Shown here: positions 33,371 to 43,925 of the stretch, piece after piece | Layout: each line of letters opens with the position of its first letter | How positions within the stretch are numbered: the stretch's first letter is position 1 | NCBI GenBank assembly: GCA_021204045.1 | Contig: JAJQAA010000018.1 | Coordinates: 46,309-110,308 of the forward strand | Direction of reading: 5' to 3' | From: Clostridiales bacterium | GTDB lineage: Bacteria > Bacillota > Clostridia > Lachnospirales > Lachnospiraceae | Length of the DNA: 64,000 nt | The notes under the pieces: model-generated | Databases searched by the model: none | What the model was told of the DNA's origin: nothing | Seen by the model: only the letters and a program-made list of their open reading frames with translations | Position numbers and translations under genes: made by a program

Positions 33371-34067
33371 AACCGAGGACATGCGGTTTATCGGCCACCT
33401 GGACATGATGCGCTTTTTCCAGAAGGTCATGCGGCGGGCCGGCGTCGATATCTGTTACAGCGGCGGCTTCAGCCCGCATCAGATCATGTCGTTTGCCGCT
33501 CCGCTCGGCGTCGGACTCACAAGCCATGCCGAATACGTCGATATCGAAGTGCATTCGACGGAAAGCTCTTCCGTGATGATCGATCGTATCAACGCGTCTT
33601 TGACGGAACAGGTGCAGGTCGTAAGCTATCGCAGGCTTGCGGATGATACGCCGGCTGCCATGTCATGCGTGGCCGCGGCTGACTATACGATCGGTCCGCA
33701 TAGCGCCGAATATCGGACGGAATGGCAGCAGATTGTCGCCGGGATACCGGGATTTTTAGCACAGGATGTCATTCCCGTCACGAAGCAGACCAAAAAGGGA
33801 GAACGTACCATCGATATCCGTCCGCTGATCTACCGGATGGAAACGGAAGACGACGAGGACGGATATTCCGTGATCCGCCTGCAGGCGGCCGCCGGCAGCG
33901 TCGACAATCTGAAACCGGGTCTTGTGATGGATACGCTCCGTGGGTATCTTGGGCTGGAACCGGCGCCTTTTGCGACGCAGATCTGCCGCGAGGAGGTCTA
34001 CGCTCTCTCCGGCCGGGAAACGCCGCGCTTTGTCAGCCTGGAATCATTAGGAGAAGACATTGAATAA
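33345..34067 (+). CDS. TIGR03936-family radical SAM-associated protein (DUF2344)
   Basis: 240 aa from the ATG at 33345, which has AAAGGAGG 8 nt upstream; longer frames overlap the preceding coding sequence without family features. Starts MKIRIRFTKTEDMRFIGHLDMMRFFQK, then RRAGVDICYSGGFSPHQIMSFAAPLGVGL. Partner of the upstream radical SAM protein; a modification or RNA-linked role is suspected because the next gene is an RNase E/G relative. Confidence 0.9.
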   Translation: MKIRIRFTKTEDMRFIGHLDMMRFFQKVMRRAGVDICYSGGFSPHQIMSFAAPLGVGLTSHAEYVDIEVHSTESSSVMIDRINASLTEQVQVVSYRRLADDTPAAMSCVAAADYTIGPHSAEYRTEWQQIVAGIPGFLAQDVIPVTKQTKKGERTIDIRPLIYRMETEDDEDGYSVIRLQAAAGSVDNLKPGLVMDTLRGYLGLEPAPFATQICREEVYALSGRETPRFVSLESLGEDIE

Positions 34068-35256
34068 ACTGATTATCACCCGCTGGAAGGGCCGCACGCT
34101 GACCGCGCTTGCCGCCCCGGACAGGGTGCTGGAGCTGGGGCTGTCTGAGGAGGGCTCCGTTCTGGGAAACATTTACATTGGCAGAGTCAAAAAGATTATC
34201 ACCAACTTAAACTCTGCTTTTGTCGATTTCGGAGACGGCCGCACCGGCTATTACAGCATGACAGACAATCCGCATCCGATCTACGCCGGAGCACACGGCT
34301 GCCGTCTGTGCGAGGGAGATCCGCTTGTCGTCCAGGTGGCGAGGGATGCCGTGCGCACGAAGGATCCGGTGCTCTCCGCAAATCTTACTTTTGCCGGCAA
34401 ATACGCGGTACTGACCGCCGGAAGGCGAACCATCGGATTTTCTGCCAAGATCAATGACAAAACATGGAAAGAAAGCCTGCGCCCCCAGCTGGAAGAGCTT
34501 CTCGGTGAGCAAAGCGGCGTGATTGTGCGTACGGAAGCATACCGCCACGAGGAAGCGCTGCTGCGGGAAATAGCGGCGCTGCTTGACGAATATCGTGATG
34601 TCCTGGCCAGGGCGCCCTACCGCACGGCAGGAAGCCTGCTCTACCAGGCAGAGCCAGAATATCTGAAGATTCTGAAGAGTTCTCCTTCCGGCACGCTTGA
34701 GGCGGTAATCACCGATGACGCGGATATCTACGAGCAGGTCGCCCGCTATCTGCGCAAGTATCAGGCGCAGGATATCGGACTTCTGCGATTTTATCAGGAT
34801 CCGCTCATCGGACTGCCTGCACTCTACCGCCTGGAAACTGCCATACAGCAGGCACGCCAGAAGCGCGTCTGGTTAAAATCCGGGGGATATCTGGTCATTG
34901 AGACGACGGAGGCGATGGTAGTCATCGATGTGAATACCGGAAAATATACCGGGAAGAAGGAACCGGAGGCCACGCTGCGCATGACGAATCTTGAGGCTGC
35001 GGAGGAAATCTGCCATCAGCTGCGGCTGCGCAATCTTTCCGGAATTATTATCGTTGATTTTATTGATATGAAAGAGGAGGCGGACCGGGAGCTTTTGCTG
35101 GAACGTCTGCGAACGCTGGCCACCGCCGATCCGGTGCGGCTCACGGTTGTTGAGATGACAAAGCTTGGCCTTGTCGAGATGACGCGAAAAAAGGTACGAA
35201 AACCGCTTTGGGAGCAGCTGCTGCCAATTGACAGCCAGAAAGGAATGGAAACGTGA
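34060..35256 (+). CDS. rng: Ribonuclease E/G-family protein without a visible Zn-link
   Basis: 398 aa from a TTG start after TAGGAGAA. S1-like domain near the N-terminus (SVLGNIYIGRVKKIITNLNSAFVDFG), the RNase E/G catalytic region with the metal-binding aspartates in VVIDVNTGKYTG (Asp289) and IIIVDFIDM (Asp331), and TKLGLVEMTRKKVRKPLWEQL. The CPxCxG Zn-link that follows this sequence in E. coli RNase E and G is absent; the protein ends about 15 residues later. Processing of rRNA or mRNA is assumed from the family. Confidence 0.9.
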   Translation: MNKLIITRWKGRTLTALAAPDRVLELGLSEEGSVLGNIYIGRVKKIITNLNSAFVDFGDGRTGYYSMTDNPHPIYAGAHGCRLCEGDPLVVQVARDAVRTKDPVLSANLTFAGKYAVLTAGRRTIGFSAKINDKTWKESLRPQLEELLGEQSGVIVRTEAYRHEEALLREIAALLDEYRDVLARAPYRTAGSLLYQAEPEYLKILKSSPSGTLEAVITDDADIYEQVARYLRKYQAQDIGLLRFYQDPLIGLPALYRLETAIQQARQKRVWLKSGGYLVIETTEAMVVIDVNTGKYTGKKEPEATLRMTNLEAAEEICHQLRLRNLSGIIIVDFIDMKEEADRELLLERLRTLATADPVRLTVVEMTKLGLVEMTRKKVRKPLWEQLLPIDSQKGMET

Positions 35257-36617
35257 AAATTATCGTAGTGGGGTGCGGGAAGGTTGGCTATACGCTGATT
35301 GACCAGCTGAATAACGAGGGACACGACATCACCGTGATCGACCAGGACAGCGACACGCTGCAGACCGTCACCAACAGCGTGGACGTGATGGGCGTGGAGG
35401 GCAACGGTGCAGTCTATCAGGTACAGATCGACGCCGGGATCCGTGACGCGGATCTGCTGATCGCGACGACCAGTTCCGACGAGGTAAACATGCTCTGCTG
35501 CCTGATTGCCCGCAAGGCGGGAAACTGTCATACAATCGCGCGCATCCGGGACCCGCAATACTCCTCGGAAATCAACTATCTTCGCGAGGAATTAAACCTC
35601 TCGATGGCGATCAATCCGGAGCTGGCAGCTGCCTCGGAGATCTCCCGTCTCCTCAAATTTCCCTCCGCGATCAAAGTCGATACCTTCGCGGGCAGCCGTG
35701 TCGAACTGATCAAGATGATCATTCCGGCGCAATCCCAGCTGCATGATCTTTCGGTCATGGAGGTGGCAACAAAACTGCGCTGCAATGTGCTGATCTGCGC
35801 GGTGGAGAGGGGCAACGACGTCATTATTCCCGACGGCCGTTTCCGCCTGCAGGCCGGGGACAAGATTTCCTTTATTTCCGAGGCCGCGGCGGCAATGCAT
35901 TTTTTCCGCAGCGCCGGTATTGTAAACAATTCCATCCGTAGCGCGATGTTTGTCGGCGGCGGGAAAATTACATACTATCTGGCCAAGATGCTTGAGCCGA
36001 CCCACATGAAAATCCGCATCATCGAAAAGGACGTGTCGCGCTGCCGGGAATTAAGCGAGCTTCTGCCTGACGCGATGATCATACACGGGGACGGCTCTGA
36101 TGAACAGCTTCTGCTCGAATCCGGCCTAGCCAGAACCGAGGCATTCGCCTCTCTGACTGGTCTGGATGAGGAAAATATCATGATGTCTCTCTATACGGGT
36201 ACGATCTGCGACGCCAAGCTGATCACCAAGGTTAATCGAAATTCCTTTGAGAATGTTATCCAGCAGATGAATCTGGGCAGCATTATCAACCCGAAGATGA
36301 TCACCGCGGATGTGATCGTCAGCTATGTGCGGGCGATGCAGAACTCTATGGGAAGCAACGTGGAAACACTGTATAAGATCGTGGCCGGCAAGGCGGAGGC
36401 GCTGGAATTCCGCGTTGGTAAGGATACACCAGTGGCCGGTGTGCCGCTGGAGCAGCTTCATTTTAAGGATAACCTTCTGATTGCCTGTATTAATCGCCAC
36501 GGCCATGTGATTACGCCGCGCGGCAAGGATACGATGGAACCGGGCGACCGGGTCATCGTCGTCACGACTCATTCCGGTCTGAAGGATCTGAAGGATATCC
36601 TGCGTGAAAGAGGTTAA
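35253..36617 (+). CDS. trkA: Trk potassium uptake system NAD-binding protein TrkA
   Basis: 454 aa from a GTG start that overlaps the rng stop by 4 nt. Two RCK_N Rossmann halves: VVGCGKVGYTL at about residue 6 and VGGGKITYYLAK at about residue 233, each followed by a TrkA_C domain. Cytoplasmic gating subunit of the K+ channel encoded next. Confidence 0.96.
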   Translation: MKIIVVGCGKVGYTLIDQLNNEGHDITVIDQDSDTLQTVTNSVDVMGVEGNGAVYQVQIDAGIRDADLLIATTSSDEVNMLCCLIARKAGNCHTIARIRDPQYSSEINYLREELNLSMAINPELAAASEISRLLKFPSAIKVDTFAGSRVELIKMIIPAQSQLHDLSVMEVATKLRCNVLICAVERGNDVIIPDGRFRLQAGDKISFISEAAAAMHFFRSAGIVNNSIRSAMFVGGGKITYYLAKMLEPTHMKIRIIEKDVSRCRELSELLPDAMIIHGDGSDEQLLLESGLARTEAFASLTGLDEENIMMSLYTGTICDAKLITKVNRNSFENVIQQMNLGSIINPKMITADVIVSYVRAMQNSMGSNVETLYKIVAGKAEALEFRVGKDTPVAGVPLEQLHFKDNLLIACINRHGHVITPRGKDTMEPGDRVIVVTTHSGLKDLKDILRERG

Positions 36618-36620
36618 TTG

Positions 36621-38060
36621 ATGAACATTCGCATGATCGCTTATTTCCTCGGCTCGATTCTGGGGCTGGAGGGAATTCTGATGCTTCTTCCTTGTCTGAT
36701 CGCGCTGATTTATCAGGAGATCGCCGGACTGTATTTTCTTGCCGTGGCCCTGCTCTGCTGGATTCTCGCCGCGCTTTTCGCGCGCAAACGGCCGGAAAAC
36801 GCCGTGTTTTACGCGAGAGAAGGGTTTGTTTCGGTTTCGCTCTGCTGGATCGCCCTCAGCGCGTTCGGCGCGCTTCCGTTTTATTTGAGCAGGCAGATTC
36901 CCCGTTATGAGGACGCATTGTTTGAGGTGATCTCCGGGTTCACAACGACCGGTTCCAGCATCCTCTCAGACGTCGAGGTGCTTGACCGCTGCATGCTGTT
37001 CTGGAGAAGCTTCACGCACTGGATCGGCGGCATGGGCGTGCTTGTTTTCCTGCTGGCTATCCTGCCGATGGGAAATGGTTACAATATGCATATCATGCGC
37101 GCGGAAAGCCCGGGGCCGACCGTCGGCAAGCTGGTGCCGCGCGTCCGTACAACCGCGAAAATTCTTTATCAGATTTACCTGTTTCTGACAGTGGCTGATT
37201 TCCTGGCGCTGTTTCTCTCCGGCATGCCCTGGTTTGACGCGCTCTGCATCACCTTCGGTACGGCCGGCACCGGAGGATTTGGCGTCCTCAACAGCAGCAT
37301 GGCCTCCTATTCCGTAGCGCAGCAGGTAATCACGACCATTTTCCTGATCTTTTTCGGCATCAATTTTAATGTCTATTATCTGGCTCTGGCCGGGAAACTG
37401 CGCGAGGCGTTGCGCTCGGAAGAGGTTCGCGCCTATCTGGTGATCATTCTGGCCAGCGTCCTGCTGATCACATGGAATATCGCAGGAAGCTTTTCCAGTA
37501 TCTTTTCCGCGTTCCAGCAGGCAGCCTTCCAGGTTGTCTCCATCATGACGACCGCCGGCTTTTCCACGCTTGATTCCGATCTCTGGCCGTCATTTTCCAA
37601 ATGGATCCTGACGACGCTGATGTTTGTCGGAGCCTGCGCGGGCAGTACCGGCGGAGGTCTGAAGGTATCCCGCATTGTCATTGCGGTTAAAAATGTGTTT
37701 AAAGAGCTACAGTCTCTGATCCTGCCGCGCAGCGTCAAGGTCGTCCGCTTTGAGGGAAAAGCCGTCGAGGATGCGACCATCCGCTGCCTTGGCGCCTATT
37801 TTACGGTTTACGCGCTGATTTTCTTTGTTTCCGTTATCATCCTCAGTCTCGATGGTCACGATATGGAAACGAACTTCACGGCGGTTGCCGCCACCTTCAA
37901 TAATATCGGTCCGGGCTTTTCCGATGTCGGTGCCAGCTGTAATTTCGGTTTCTACAGCCCGCTGTCCAAATTTGTGATGATGTTTGACATGCTTGCCGGG
38001 CGTCTGGAGCTGTTCCCGATGCTGATGCTGTTCTCGCCGCGGACCTGGGCAAAAGAATGA
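36621..38060 (+). CDS. trkH: Trk/Ktr potassium transporter membrane subunit TrkH
   Basis: 479 aa from the ATG at 36621 (an in-frame TTG at 36618 is less likely). About ten hydrophobic helices and four K+ selectivity loops: SGFTTTGSS, GTAGTGGFG, TTAGFST and NNIGPGFSDVG. Takes up K+ with TrkA. Its stop lies 4 bp from the convergent M20 gene. Confidence 0.95.
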   Translation: MNIRMIAYFLGSILGLEGILMLLPCLIALIYQEIAGLYFLAVALLCWILAALFARKRPENAVFYAREGFVSVSLCWIALSAFGALPFYLSRQIPRYEDALFEVISGFTTTGSSILSDVEVLDRCMLFWRSFTHWIGGMGVLVFLLAILPMGNGYNMHIMRAESPGPTVGKLVPRVRTTAKILYQIYLFLTVADFLALFLSGMPWFDALCITFGTAGTGGFGVLNSSMASYSVAQQVITTIFLIFFGINFNVYYLALAGKLREALRSEEVRAYLVIILASVLLITWNIAGSFSSIFSAFQQAAFQVVSIMTTAGFSTLDSDLWPSFSKWILTTLMFVGACAGSTGGGLKVSRIVIAVKNVFKELQSLILPRSVKVVRFEGKAVEDATIRCLGAYFTVYALIFFVSVIILSLDGHDMETNFTAVAATFNNIGPGFSDVGASCNFGFYSPLSKFVMMFDMLAGRLELFPMLMLFSPRTWAKE

Positions 38061-38064
38061 CCGG

Positions 38065-39267
38065 TTAAGTCAGATAATGCATCGCGTAAGCCACATGGAT
38101 GGCCGCCGCGGAAACGAGCGCCTCCTCATCCGGCTCAAAGCGGCAGTCGTGCAGCGGCAGGGACGAGTTGGGATTGGCCGGGTTCGCGACGCCGACATGG
38201 GCGTAAGCGCCCGGAAACCGTTCAAGAAATGCGGAAAAGTCATCGCCCGCCATGCTCATAACCGGCTCGCCGGTGAAAAACGCTTTCTCCTCCCCGAGCA
38301 TCTGCCGCGCGAGCTGATAAACCTGCCGCGCTTCATCCGGGTTGTTGATGACCGCACCGTTTGCGTGTCGGATATCCACCTCAGCGATAGCTCCATAGTT
38401 TTTAGCGGTTTCTTCCGCCAACCTGCGCAGGCCGTCACAGAGTTTCTGCTGCGCTTCGGATGAAAAGCAACGCACGGTACCGCTGAAAACAGCTTCGTTC
38501 GCAATCACATTCGGCGCAGTACCCGCGTTTAAGCATCCCACGCCGATCAGCGCCGGCTGCATGGGATCCAGAAGCGTCGTCGTTAATGCTCGAAGCTGCT
38601 GGCAGATCTGCACCGCAATGTAGAGCGCATCAACGCCGCGGGACGGCTTGGAAATATGCGCAGAACGTCCACGGATCGTAATGGTAAACCAGTCGACCTC
38701 GGCCGCGTCCGCACCATCGCAGACAGCGATGGATCCCGCCGGATATTCGGGCGCGACATGAAGCCCGAACGCGTGGTCAACCACTCCCAGAAGCGCCGGA
38801 TCCTCAAGAAAAAGTCTGTGACCACTGCCATTTTCCTCCGAGGGCTGGAAAGCCAGTAAGACTCTTCCGTCTATTTCGTTTTCATGTGCCTTAATAATTT
38901 TGGCCGCGCCGATCAATGCGGCTGTATGCAGGTCATGGCCGCAGGCATGCATAAAGCCGGGCCGCTGCGAGGCAAAGGGCAGACCGGTCTGCTCCTGCAC
39001 GGGCAGCGCGTCAATATCTGCCCGCAGAAGAACGGTAGATTTTTCCCCCGTTTCTTCTGAGACGGCCGCACATCCACTTCCTGTTATCTGCGCCAGTATC
39101 CCGGTCTCTCCGACCGTACGGTAAGCGACGCCCATCGCGTCCAGCTGTGTCTGTATATAATGCGCCGTTTCCTGCTCCTGCATGGCAGTCTCCGGCCAGC
39201 TGTGCAGATGACGGCGCAGCGAGACCAGGTAATCCCGCTCCGCTTTCGCCTCGTTTAAAATATTCAT
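38065..39267 (-). CDS. M20-family amidohydrolase
   Basis: 400 aa. Metal-binding HACGHDLHTAALIGAA near residue 100, Glu pair in LLAFQPSEENGSGH, dimerization domain (about 185-300) and a C-terminal MAGDDFSAFLERFPGAYAHVG. This is the aminoacylase/hippurate-hydrolase subgroup; the substrate is likely an N-acyl or indole-type amide but cannot be fixed from sequence. It is separated from hisIE by 54 nt and could be read from the same transcript. Confidence 0.9.
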   Translation of the reverse strand: MNILNEAKAERDYLVSLRRHLHSWPETAMQEQETAHYIQTQLDAMGVAYRTVGETGILAQITGSGCAAVSEETGEKSTVLLRADIDALPVQEQTGLPFASQRPGFMHACGHDLHTAALIGAAKIIKAHENEIDGRVLLAFQPSEENGSGHRLFLEDPALLGVVDHAFGLHVAPEYPAGSIAVCDGADAAEVDWFTITIRGRSAHISKPSRGVDALYIAVQICQQLRALTTTLLDPMQPALIGVGCLNAGTAPNVIANEAVFSGTVRCFSSEAQQKLCDGLRRLAEETAKNYGAIAEVDIRHANGAVINNPDEARQVYQLARQMLGEEKAFFTGEPVMSMAGDDFSAFLERFPGAYAHVGVANPANPNSSLPLHDCRFEPDEEALVSAAAIHVAYAMHYLT

Positions 39268-39321
39268 TGTCTCCCCCAGCGCGGCAAATCCGGCGCCGAC
39301 TATTTATTGTCAGCGGATTTT

Positions 39322-40614
39322 TCAGCGGTTTGCCAGCTCCTCCATGATTTCTTCCCAGGTAACTCCTTTTTCCGCCATCAGCACCATCACATGATAGAGA
39401 AAGTCCGATATTTCGTATTTTATTTCTTCCGGATCCGGGTTCTTTGCGGCGATGACGATCTCGGTCGCTTCCTCGCCCACTTTTTTCAGTATTTTATCGA
39501 TTCCTTTATCAAACAGATAGTTGGTATAGGAGCCTTCCTTTGGATGTTCCTTACGGTCCAGAATTACCGCGAACACATCCTCGAATACGTTGAGCGGATT
39601 GGTTTCACGATACGGTTTCTGCGCCAGGGTCTGGAAGAAGCAGCTGCGCGAGCCGGTATGGCAGGCCGCGCCGATCTGATGGACCTTCGCGAGCAGCGTA
39701 TCGTTGTCGCAATCCAGATGCAGTGATTTGACGTACTGGAAATGACCGGAGGTCTCCCCTTTCATCCACTGCGACTGACGGCTGCGGCTGTAATAATGCA
39801 TGCGGCCCGTGCGCAGCGTATCCGCAAATGCCTGCTCGTTCATGTAAGCAAGCATCAGCACCTCGGATGTCTTGTAATCCTGGACGATCACCGGAATCAG
39901 ACCGTCGCCGTTTAAACGGAACTGATCCCAGGAGACGGTGCTTGTCAGCATCTCCATAGAAAGGCCATTATCCAGCAGCGACTGACGCAGGCCGATAAAA
40001 TCCGTTCCGAGAACCGGCAGGATCACGGCGGAAACAGAATCCGAATCAAAAAGCTTTGAAATCACTCCGGCTGCTTCCGATGAAGATTCCAATGTAGCTT
40101 CTGATGTGACTTTCGATGCAGTTCCCGATGCCGCAGCATCCGATATAGCGGAACGCGCATCCAGAATCATTGCCGTCGCGCCCATCTGTATAAACTCCGG
40201 GGCGCGTGCCAGCAACGATTCATCGCGCAGATAAACATATATTTTTTCACTGCCGAAACGATCGGCCGCCTCTTTGATCCGGTCGATCTGTTCCGCATCA
40301 CCGCCATCCAAAAAGACGGCTTTCGCTCCGGCGTAGAGATATTTTTTGACGTCTTCCAGTCTGCGTACATGTCCGCCGGTAATAATCGGAATATCGATAC
40401 TGCGGGCAATAACGCGAATCTGACCGATCGTGCGCTCATGATCCGCGTCATCCGCAGAGAAATCCCAGATCAGCAGGGCATCAACGCCATTGTTATCGCA
40501 TTCGCGGGCGATATCGGCCAGAGAATGATCGGCCGCGGGTTCTCCATCCAGGGTTACCGCCCGACCGTTTTTGCATCCAACCGCAGCGATCAGATTTTTT
40601 TTATTTTCGAACAT
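39322..40614 (-). CDS. hisI: HisIE with an N-terminal degenerate HisF/HisA-like domain
   Basis: 430 aa, about twice a normal HisIE. Residues 1 to about 165 resemble the first half of a HisF/HisA barrel ([60 protein letters not shown]), but the catalytic Asp of HisF (CLDVKDGR) is Gly and the second-half Asp motif is missing. A Ser/Ala/Glu-rich linker (about 165-190) follows. Then comes phosphoribosyl-AMP cyclohydrolase HisI (about 230-335: [54 protein letters not shown]) and phosphoribosyl-ATP pyrophosphatase HisE (about 340-430: [25 protein letters not shown]). The latter two domains look active. Confidence 0.92.
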   Translation of the reverse strand: MFENKKNLIAAVGCKNGRAVTLDGEPAADHSLADIARECDNNGVDALLIWDFSADDADHERTIGQIRVIARSIDIPIITGGHVRRLEDVKKYLYAGAKAVFLDGGDAEQIDRIKEAADRFGSEKIYVYLRDESLLARAPEFIQMGATAMILDARSAISDAAASGTASKVTSEATLESSSEAAGVISKLFDSDSVSAVILPVLGTDFIGLRQSLLDNGLSMEMLTSTVSWDQFRLNGDGLIPVIVQDYKTSEVLMLAYMNEQAFADTLRTGRMHYYSRSRQSQWMKGETSGHFQYVKSLHLDCDNDTLLAKVHQIGAACHTGSRSCFFQTLAQKPYRETNPLNVFEDVFAVILDRKEHPKEGSYTNYLFDKGIDKILKKVGEEATEIVIAAKNPDPEEIKYEISDFLYHVMVLMAEKGVTWEEIMEELANR

Positions 40615-40629
40615 GTTTCGGTTTCCTCC

Positions 40630-41358
40630 TTATTGCCGCGCCTGCTCAAAGCGCGCGACTGCCTGCGAAAGATCAACGCGGTTCTCATACAAGGCCTTGC
40701 CGATAATCGCGCCGCGGATGCCTTCGTCATAGAGGCGCTGTAAATCGTCCATACAGGAAACGCCGCCTGAGGCAATCACGTCAAGCCCGGTCTGTTTGGT
40801 GAGAAGTTTTGTCGCCTCAACGTTGGGGCCGGAAAGCATCCCGTCGCGGGAAATGTCCGTATAAACAATGTGAGCAACGCCGTATTCTTTCATCTGGCAG
40901 CAGAGATCAAGGGCGGATATACTGCTGACCCGTTCCCAGCCCTCGACCGCGACCATGCCGTCCTTCGCGTCCACACCGACGACGATGTACTCCGCGCCGA
41001 ACTGCCGCACCAGATCGCGGATAAACTCCGGCTGCTGCACCGCGCGCGTGCCGATGATACAGCGATGAATGCCAAGTTCCAGCATATACGCGATCGCTTC
41101 CGCGCTGCGGATGCCGCCGCCCAGCTCGATGGGTACGGACACCGCCTGCACGATGTCGCGGATGGCTTTCTCATTGACGGAATGCCCCGCCAGAGCGCCG
41201 TCGAGATCGACGATATGCAGCCAGGTCGCGCCCTGGCTCACCCAGAGCCTTGCCATGTCGGCCGGGGTATCCGAATATACGGTAACGTTATCAAATAATC
41301 CCTGACACAGACGGACGCATTTGCCGCCTTTCATATCAATCGCCGGATATAATTGCAT
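40630..41358 (-). CDS. hisA: ProFAR isomerase HisA
   Basis: 242 aa TIM barrel. Catalytic Asp8 in AIDMKGGKCVRL and the second Asp in YTDISRDGMLSGPN; phosphate-binding GGGIRS and SGGVS. Isomerises ProFAR to PRFAR in histidine synthesis. GGAG upstream; 15 nt before hisIE. Confidence 0.97.
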   Translation of the reverse strand: MQLYPAIDMKGGKCVRLCQGLFDNVTVYSDTPADMARLWVSQGATWLHIVDLDGALAGHSVNEKAIRDIVQAVSVPIELGGGIRSAEAIAYMLELGIHRCIIGTRAVQQPEFIRDLVRQFGAEYIVVGVDAKDGMVAVEGWERVSSISALDLCCQMKEYGVAHIVYTDISRDGMLSGPNVEATKLLTKQTGLDVIASGGVSCMDDLQRLYDEGIRGAIIGKALYENRVDLSQAVARFEQARQ

Positions 41359-41376
41359 ATGGTTCGTTCTCCTTTT

Positions 41377-41967
41377 TTACAGGCTCCCTTTTGTCGAAAG
41401 TACATCCGCGATGCGCACATCCCGGCGCGTTGCCTGATCCAGCGCCTTGGCGAACGCTTTGAAAGCAGCCTCGATAATATGATGATTATTCATGCCGTTA
41501 AGTTGTTTTAAATGAAGATTCATTTCCACCCCATAAGAAACAGCATAGAAGAATTCACGTACGGTCTCTGTCTCAAGATCCCCAACTTTCTCCCTCTCAA
41601 GCGACAGATCATAGACCAGATAGGGCCGCCCGCCAAGATCGATCGCGCACAGGACCAGGCTCTCGTCCATCGGCAGAAGTATGGAACCATAGCGCACGAT
41701 GCCCTTCTTATCTCCCACGGCCTCGCGGATCGCTTTTCCCAGGACAATGCCGGTATCTTCGACGGTATGATGCGTGTCCACCTCAAGATCGCCGCGCACA
41801 GTTAACGTCAGATCAAACAGGCCATGGCGCGCAAAGCTATTTAACATATGGTCGAAAAAGCCGATGCCGGTATCAATTTCTGTTTTGCCGCTGCCGTCCA
41901 GATTCAGAGTCAGCTGAATATTGGTCTCTTTCGTCGTTCTTGTGATGGAAGCGATTCGGTCTGCCAT
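41377..41967 (-). CDS. hisB: Imidazoleglycerol-phosphate dehydratase HisB
   Basis: 196 aa, the monofunctional form without a histidinol-phosphatase domain. Mn-binding His/Glu motifs: FFDHMLNSFARHG, DTHHTVEDTGIVLG, FFYAVS and NNHHIIEAAFKAFA. Dehydrates IGP. AAGGAGG precedes the ATG. Confidence 0.98.
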   Translation of the reverse strand: MADRIASITRTTKETNIQLTLNLDGSGKTEIDTGIGFFDHMLNSFARHGLFDLTLTVRGDLEVDTHHTVEDTGIVLGKAIREAVGDKKGIVRYGSILLPMDESLVLCAIDLGGRPYLVYDLSLEREKVGDLETETVREFFYAVSYGVEMNLHLKQLNGMNNHHIIEAAFKAFAKALDQATRRDVRIADVLSTKGSL

Positions 41968-41979
41968 CGGTTTTCCTCC

Positions 41980-43269
41980 TTATTCAAAACGCACATGAAT
42001 GGAATTTGCGTGTGCCGTCAGCTGTTCCGCGTTCGCGAACGTCTCGATCTCCTCATGGACCGGCGCGAGCGCCTCGCGCGAATAATAAATAATGCTTGAT
42101 TTTTTGACATAATCGTCGACGCTCAGCGGCGAAAAAAACTTTGCCGTGCCGTTTGTCGGCAGCACATGGTTCGGTCCGGCGAAATAATCGCCCAGCGGCT
42201 CGCTGCTGTACTCGCCGAGGAAGATCGCTCCCGCGTTTTCAATGCGCGTCATCACCTCAAACGGATTGCGCGTGACGATTTCCATGTGCTCGGAAGCGAT
42301 ATCGTTTGCCGCCGCGATCGCCTCGTCGAGCGAATCGGTCACCAGAATATAGCCATAATTTTCCAGCGATTTCTCGATGATCGAGCGCCGGGAAAGCGTT
42401 TCCAGGAAGCCGTCGATCTCGGCGGAGACCTTTTTTGCAAGATCCATGCTTGTCGTCACCAGAATCGCGCTTGCCAGCTCATCGTGCTCCGCCTGGGAAA
42501 GCAGGTCGGCCGCCACATAGCGCGGGTTGGCACTGTCATCGGCCAGCACCAGGATCTCACTTGGCCCCGCGATGCTGTCGATACTGACATGGCCATATAC
42601 CGCCTTTTTGGCCAGCGCGACAAAAATATTGCCCGGTCCGACGATCTTGCTGACCCGCGGGATTGATTCGGTACCGAAAGCCAGCGCGGCGATCGCCTGC
42701 GCGCCTCCGACCTTATAAACCTCCGTCACCCCGGCCAGATGCGCCGCAACTAAAGTCACCGGATTGACCGATCCGTCCTTCCCGGGCGGCGTCACCATAG
42801 CGATGCGCTTCACTCCCGCTACCTTGGCCGGGATGATGTTCATCAGCACCGTAGAAGGATACGCCGCCTTGCCTCCGGGCACATAGACGCCGATGCTGGA
42901 TAACGGCGTAATCTTCTGGCCGAGAATCGTCCCGTTTTCGCTGCTGTCGAACCAGCTGTAACGTTTCTGCTTTTCGTGGTACGCGCGGATGTTCTCCATC
43001 GCCTTTTTCATCACGTCCAGCAGCTTCGGGTCGACCATGGCAAGCGCCGCCTCAATCTCCGCATCGGTAACGCGGATGTTTGCGGCATTAACTGTGGCGC
43101 CGTCAAAACGCTCGGTATACGCAAACAGAGCCTCGTCTTTTCGCTCTCTCACCGCCTGAATGATCTCCTGAACGGTGTCCTCGTATTGTGAATAATTGTT
43201 CGGATCGCGCTTGAGCAGATCCGCAAGAAGATTCTGTTTGCTCTCTTCATCCAGATGAAGGATTCTCAT
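41980..43269 (-). CDS. hisD: Histidinol dehydrogenase HisD
   Basis: 429 aa. [11 protein letters not shown], the Zn-ligand stretch [19 protein letters not shown], and [25 protein letters not shown]. Oxidises histidinol to histidine in two NAD-dependent steps. AGGAGG precedes the ATG; overlaps hisG by 4 nt. Confidence 0.98.
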   Translation of the reverse strand: MRILHLDEESKQNLLADLLKRDPNNYSQYEDTVQEIIQAVRERKDEALFAYTERFDGATVNAANIRVTDAEIEAALAMVDPKLLDVMKKAMENIRAYHEKQKRYSWFDSSENGTILGQKITPLSSIGVYVPGGKAAYPSTVLMNIIPAKVAGVKRIAMVTPPGKDGSVNPVTLVAAHLAGVTEVYKVGGAQAIAALAFGTESIPRVSKIVGPGNIFVALAKKAVYGHVSIDSIAGPSEILVLADDSANPRYVAADLLSQAEHDELASAILVTTSMDLAKKVSAEIDGFLETLSRRSIIEKSLENYGYILVTDSLDEAIAAANDIASEHMEIVTRNPFEVMTRIENAGAIFLGEYSSEPLGDYFAGPNHVLPTNGTAKFFSPLSVDDYVKKSSIIYYSREALAPVHEEIETFANAEQLTAHANSIHVRFE

Positions 43270-43925
43270 TGGTTTACCTCCTGACGCGCCTGCAAAAATG
43301 TTTTTAACTCGCGAATAATCGTACTGATACGTTCATTTTCCCGCTTCATACTCACCTGGTTGACCACCATGCGCGCGGAAAGCGGGCAAATTTCTTCGAG
43401 TACGGCCAGTCCGTTTTCCCGCAGAGTCGAGCCGGTCTCGACAATATCGACAATCACTTCGGAAAGGCCGACAATCGGCGCCAGCTCGATGGAACCGTTC
43501 AGCTTGATGATCTCGACGGTCTGCTGTTTTTTGTTGTAAAAATAGTCTTTGGCGATCGCCGGGTATTTGGTGGCGACGCGGATCAGCTCGTGATGCTGCA
43601 GGTATTCCCGCGCTGATTCCGGACCGCACACACACATGCGGCAGCGCCCGATCCCAAGGTCAAGTACTTCATAGAGACGGCGTCCCTCCTCCATGATCGT
43701 ATCCTTGCCGACAACGCCGATGTCCGCGGCGCCGTACTCCACATAGGTCGGGACGTCCGTAGCTTTTGCCAGAAAGAAGCGAAATCCCAGTTCCTCGTTG
43801 GCAAAAATCAGCTTGCGCGAATGTTTGTCCTTCATCTCTTCACAGTGAATGCCGATATTTTCAAACATCGCCAGTGTCTGATCCGCCAGACGGCCCTTGG
43901 CAAGCACAAATGTCAGGTATCTCAT
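43266..43925 (-). CDS. hisG: ATP phosphoribosyltransferase catalytic subunit HisG, short form
   Basis: 219 aa, the short form lacking the C-terminal regulatory domain, so it depends on HisZ (next gene upstream). Motifs: [35 protein letters not shown] and [15 protein letters not shown] (PRPP binding). Overlaps hisZ by 4 nt. Confidence 0.97.
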   Translation of the reverse strand: MRYLTFVLAKGRLADQTLAMFENIGIHCEEMKDKHSRKLIFANEELGFRFFLAKATDVPTYVEYGAADIGVVGKDTIMEEGRRLYEVLDLGIGRCRMCVCGPESAREYLQHHELIRVATKYPAIAKDYFYNKKQQTVEIIKLNGSIELAPIVGLSEVIVDIVETGSTLRENGLAVLEEICPLSARMVVNQVSMKRENERISTIIRELKTFLQARQEVNQ

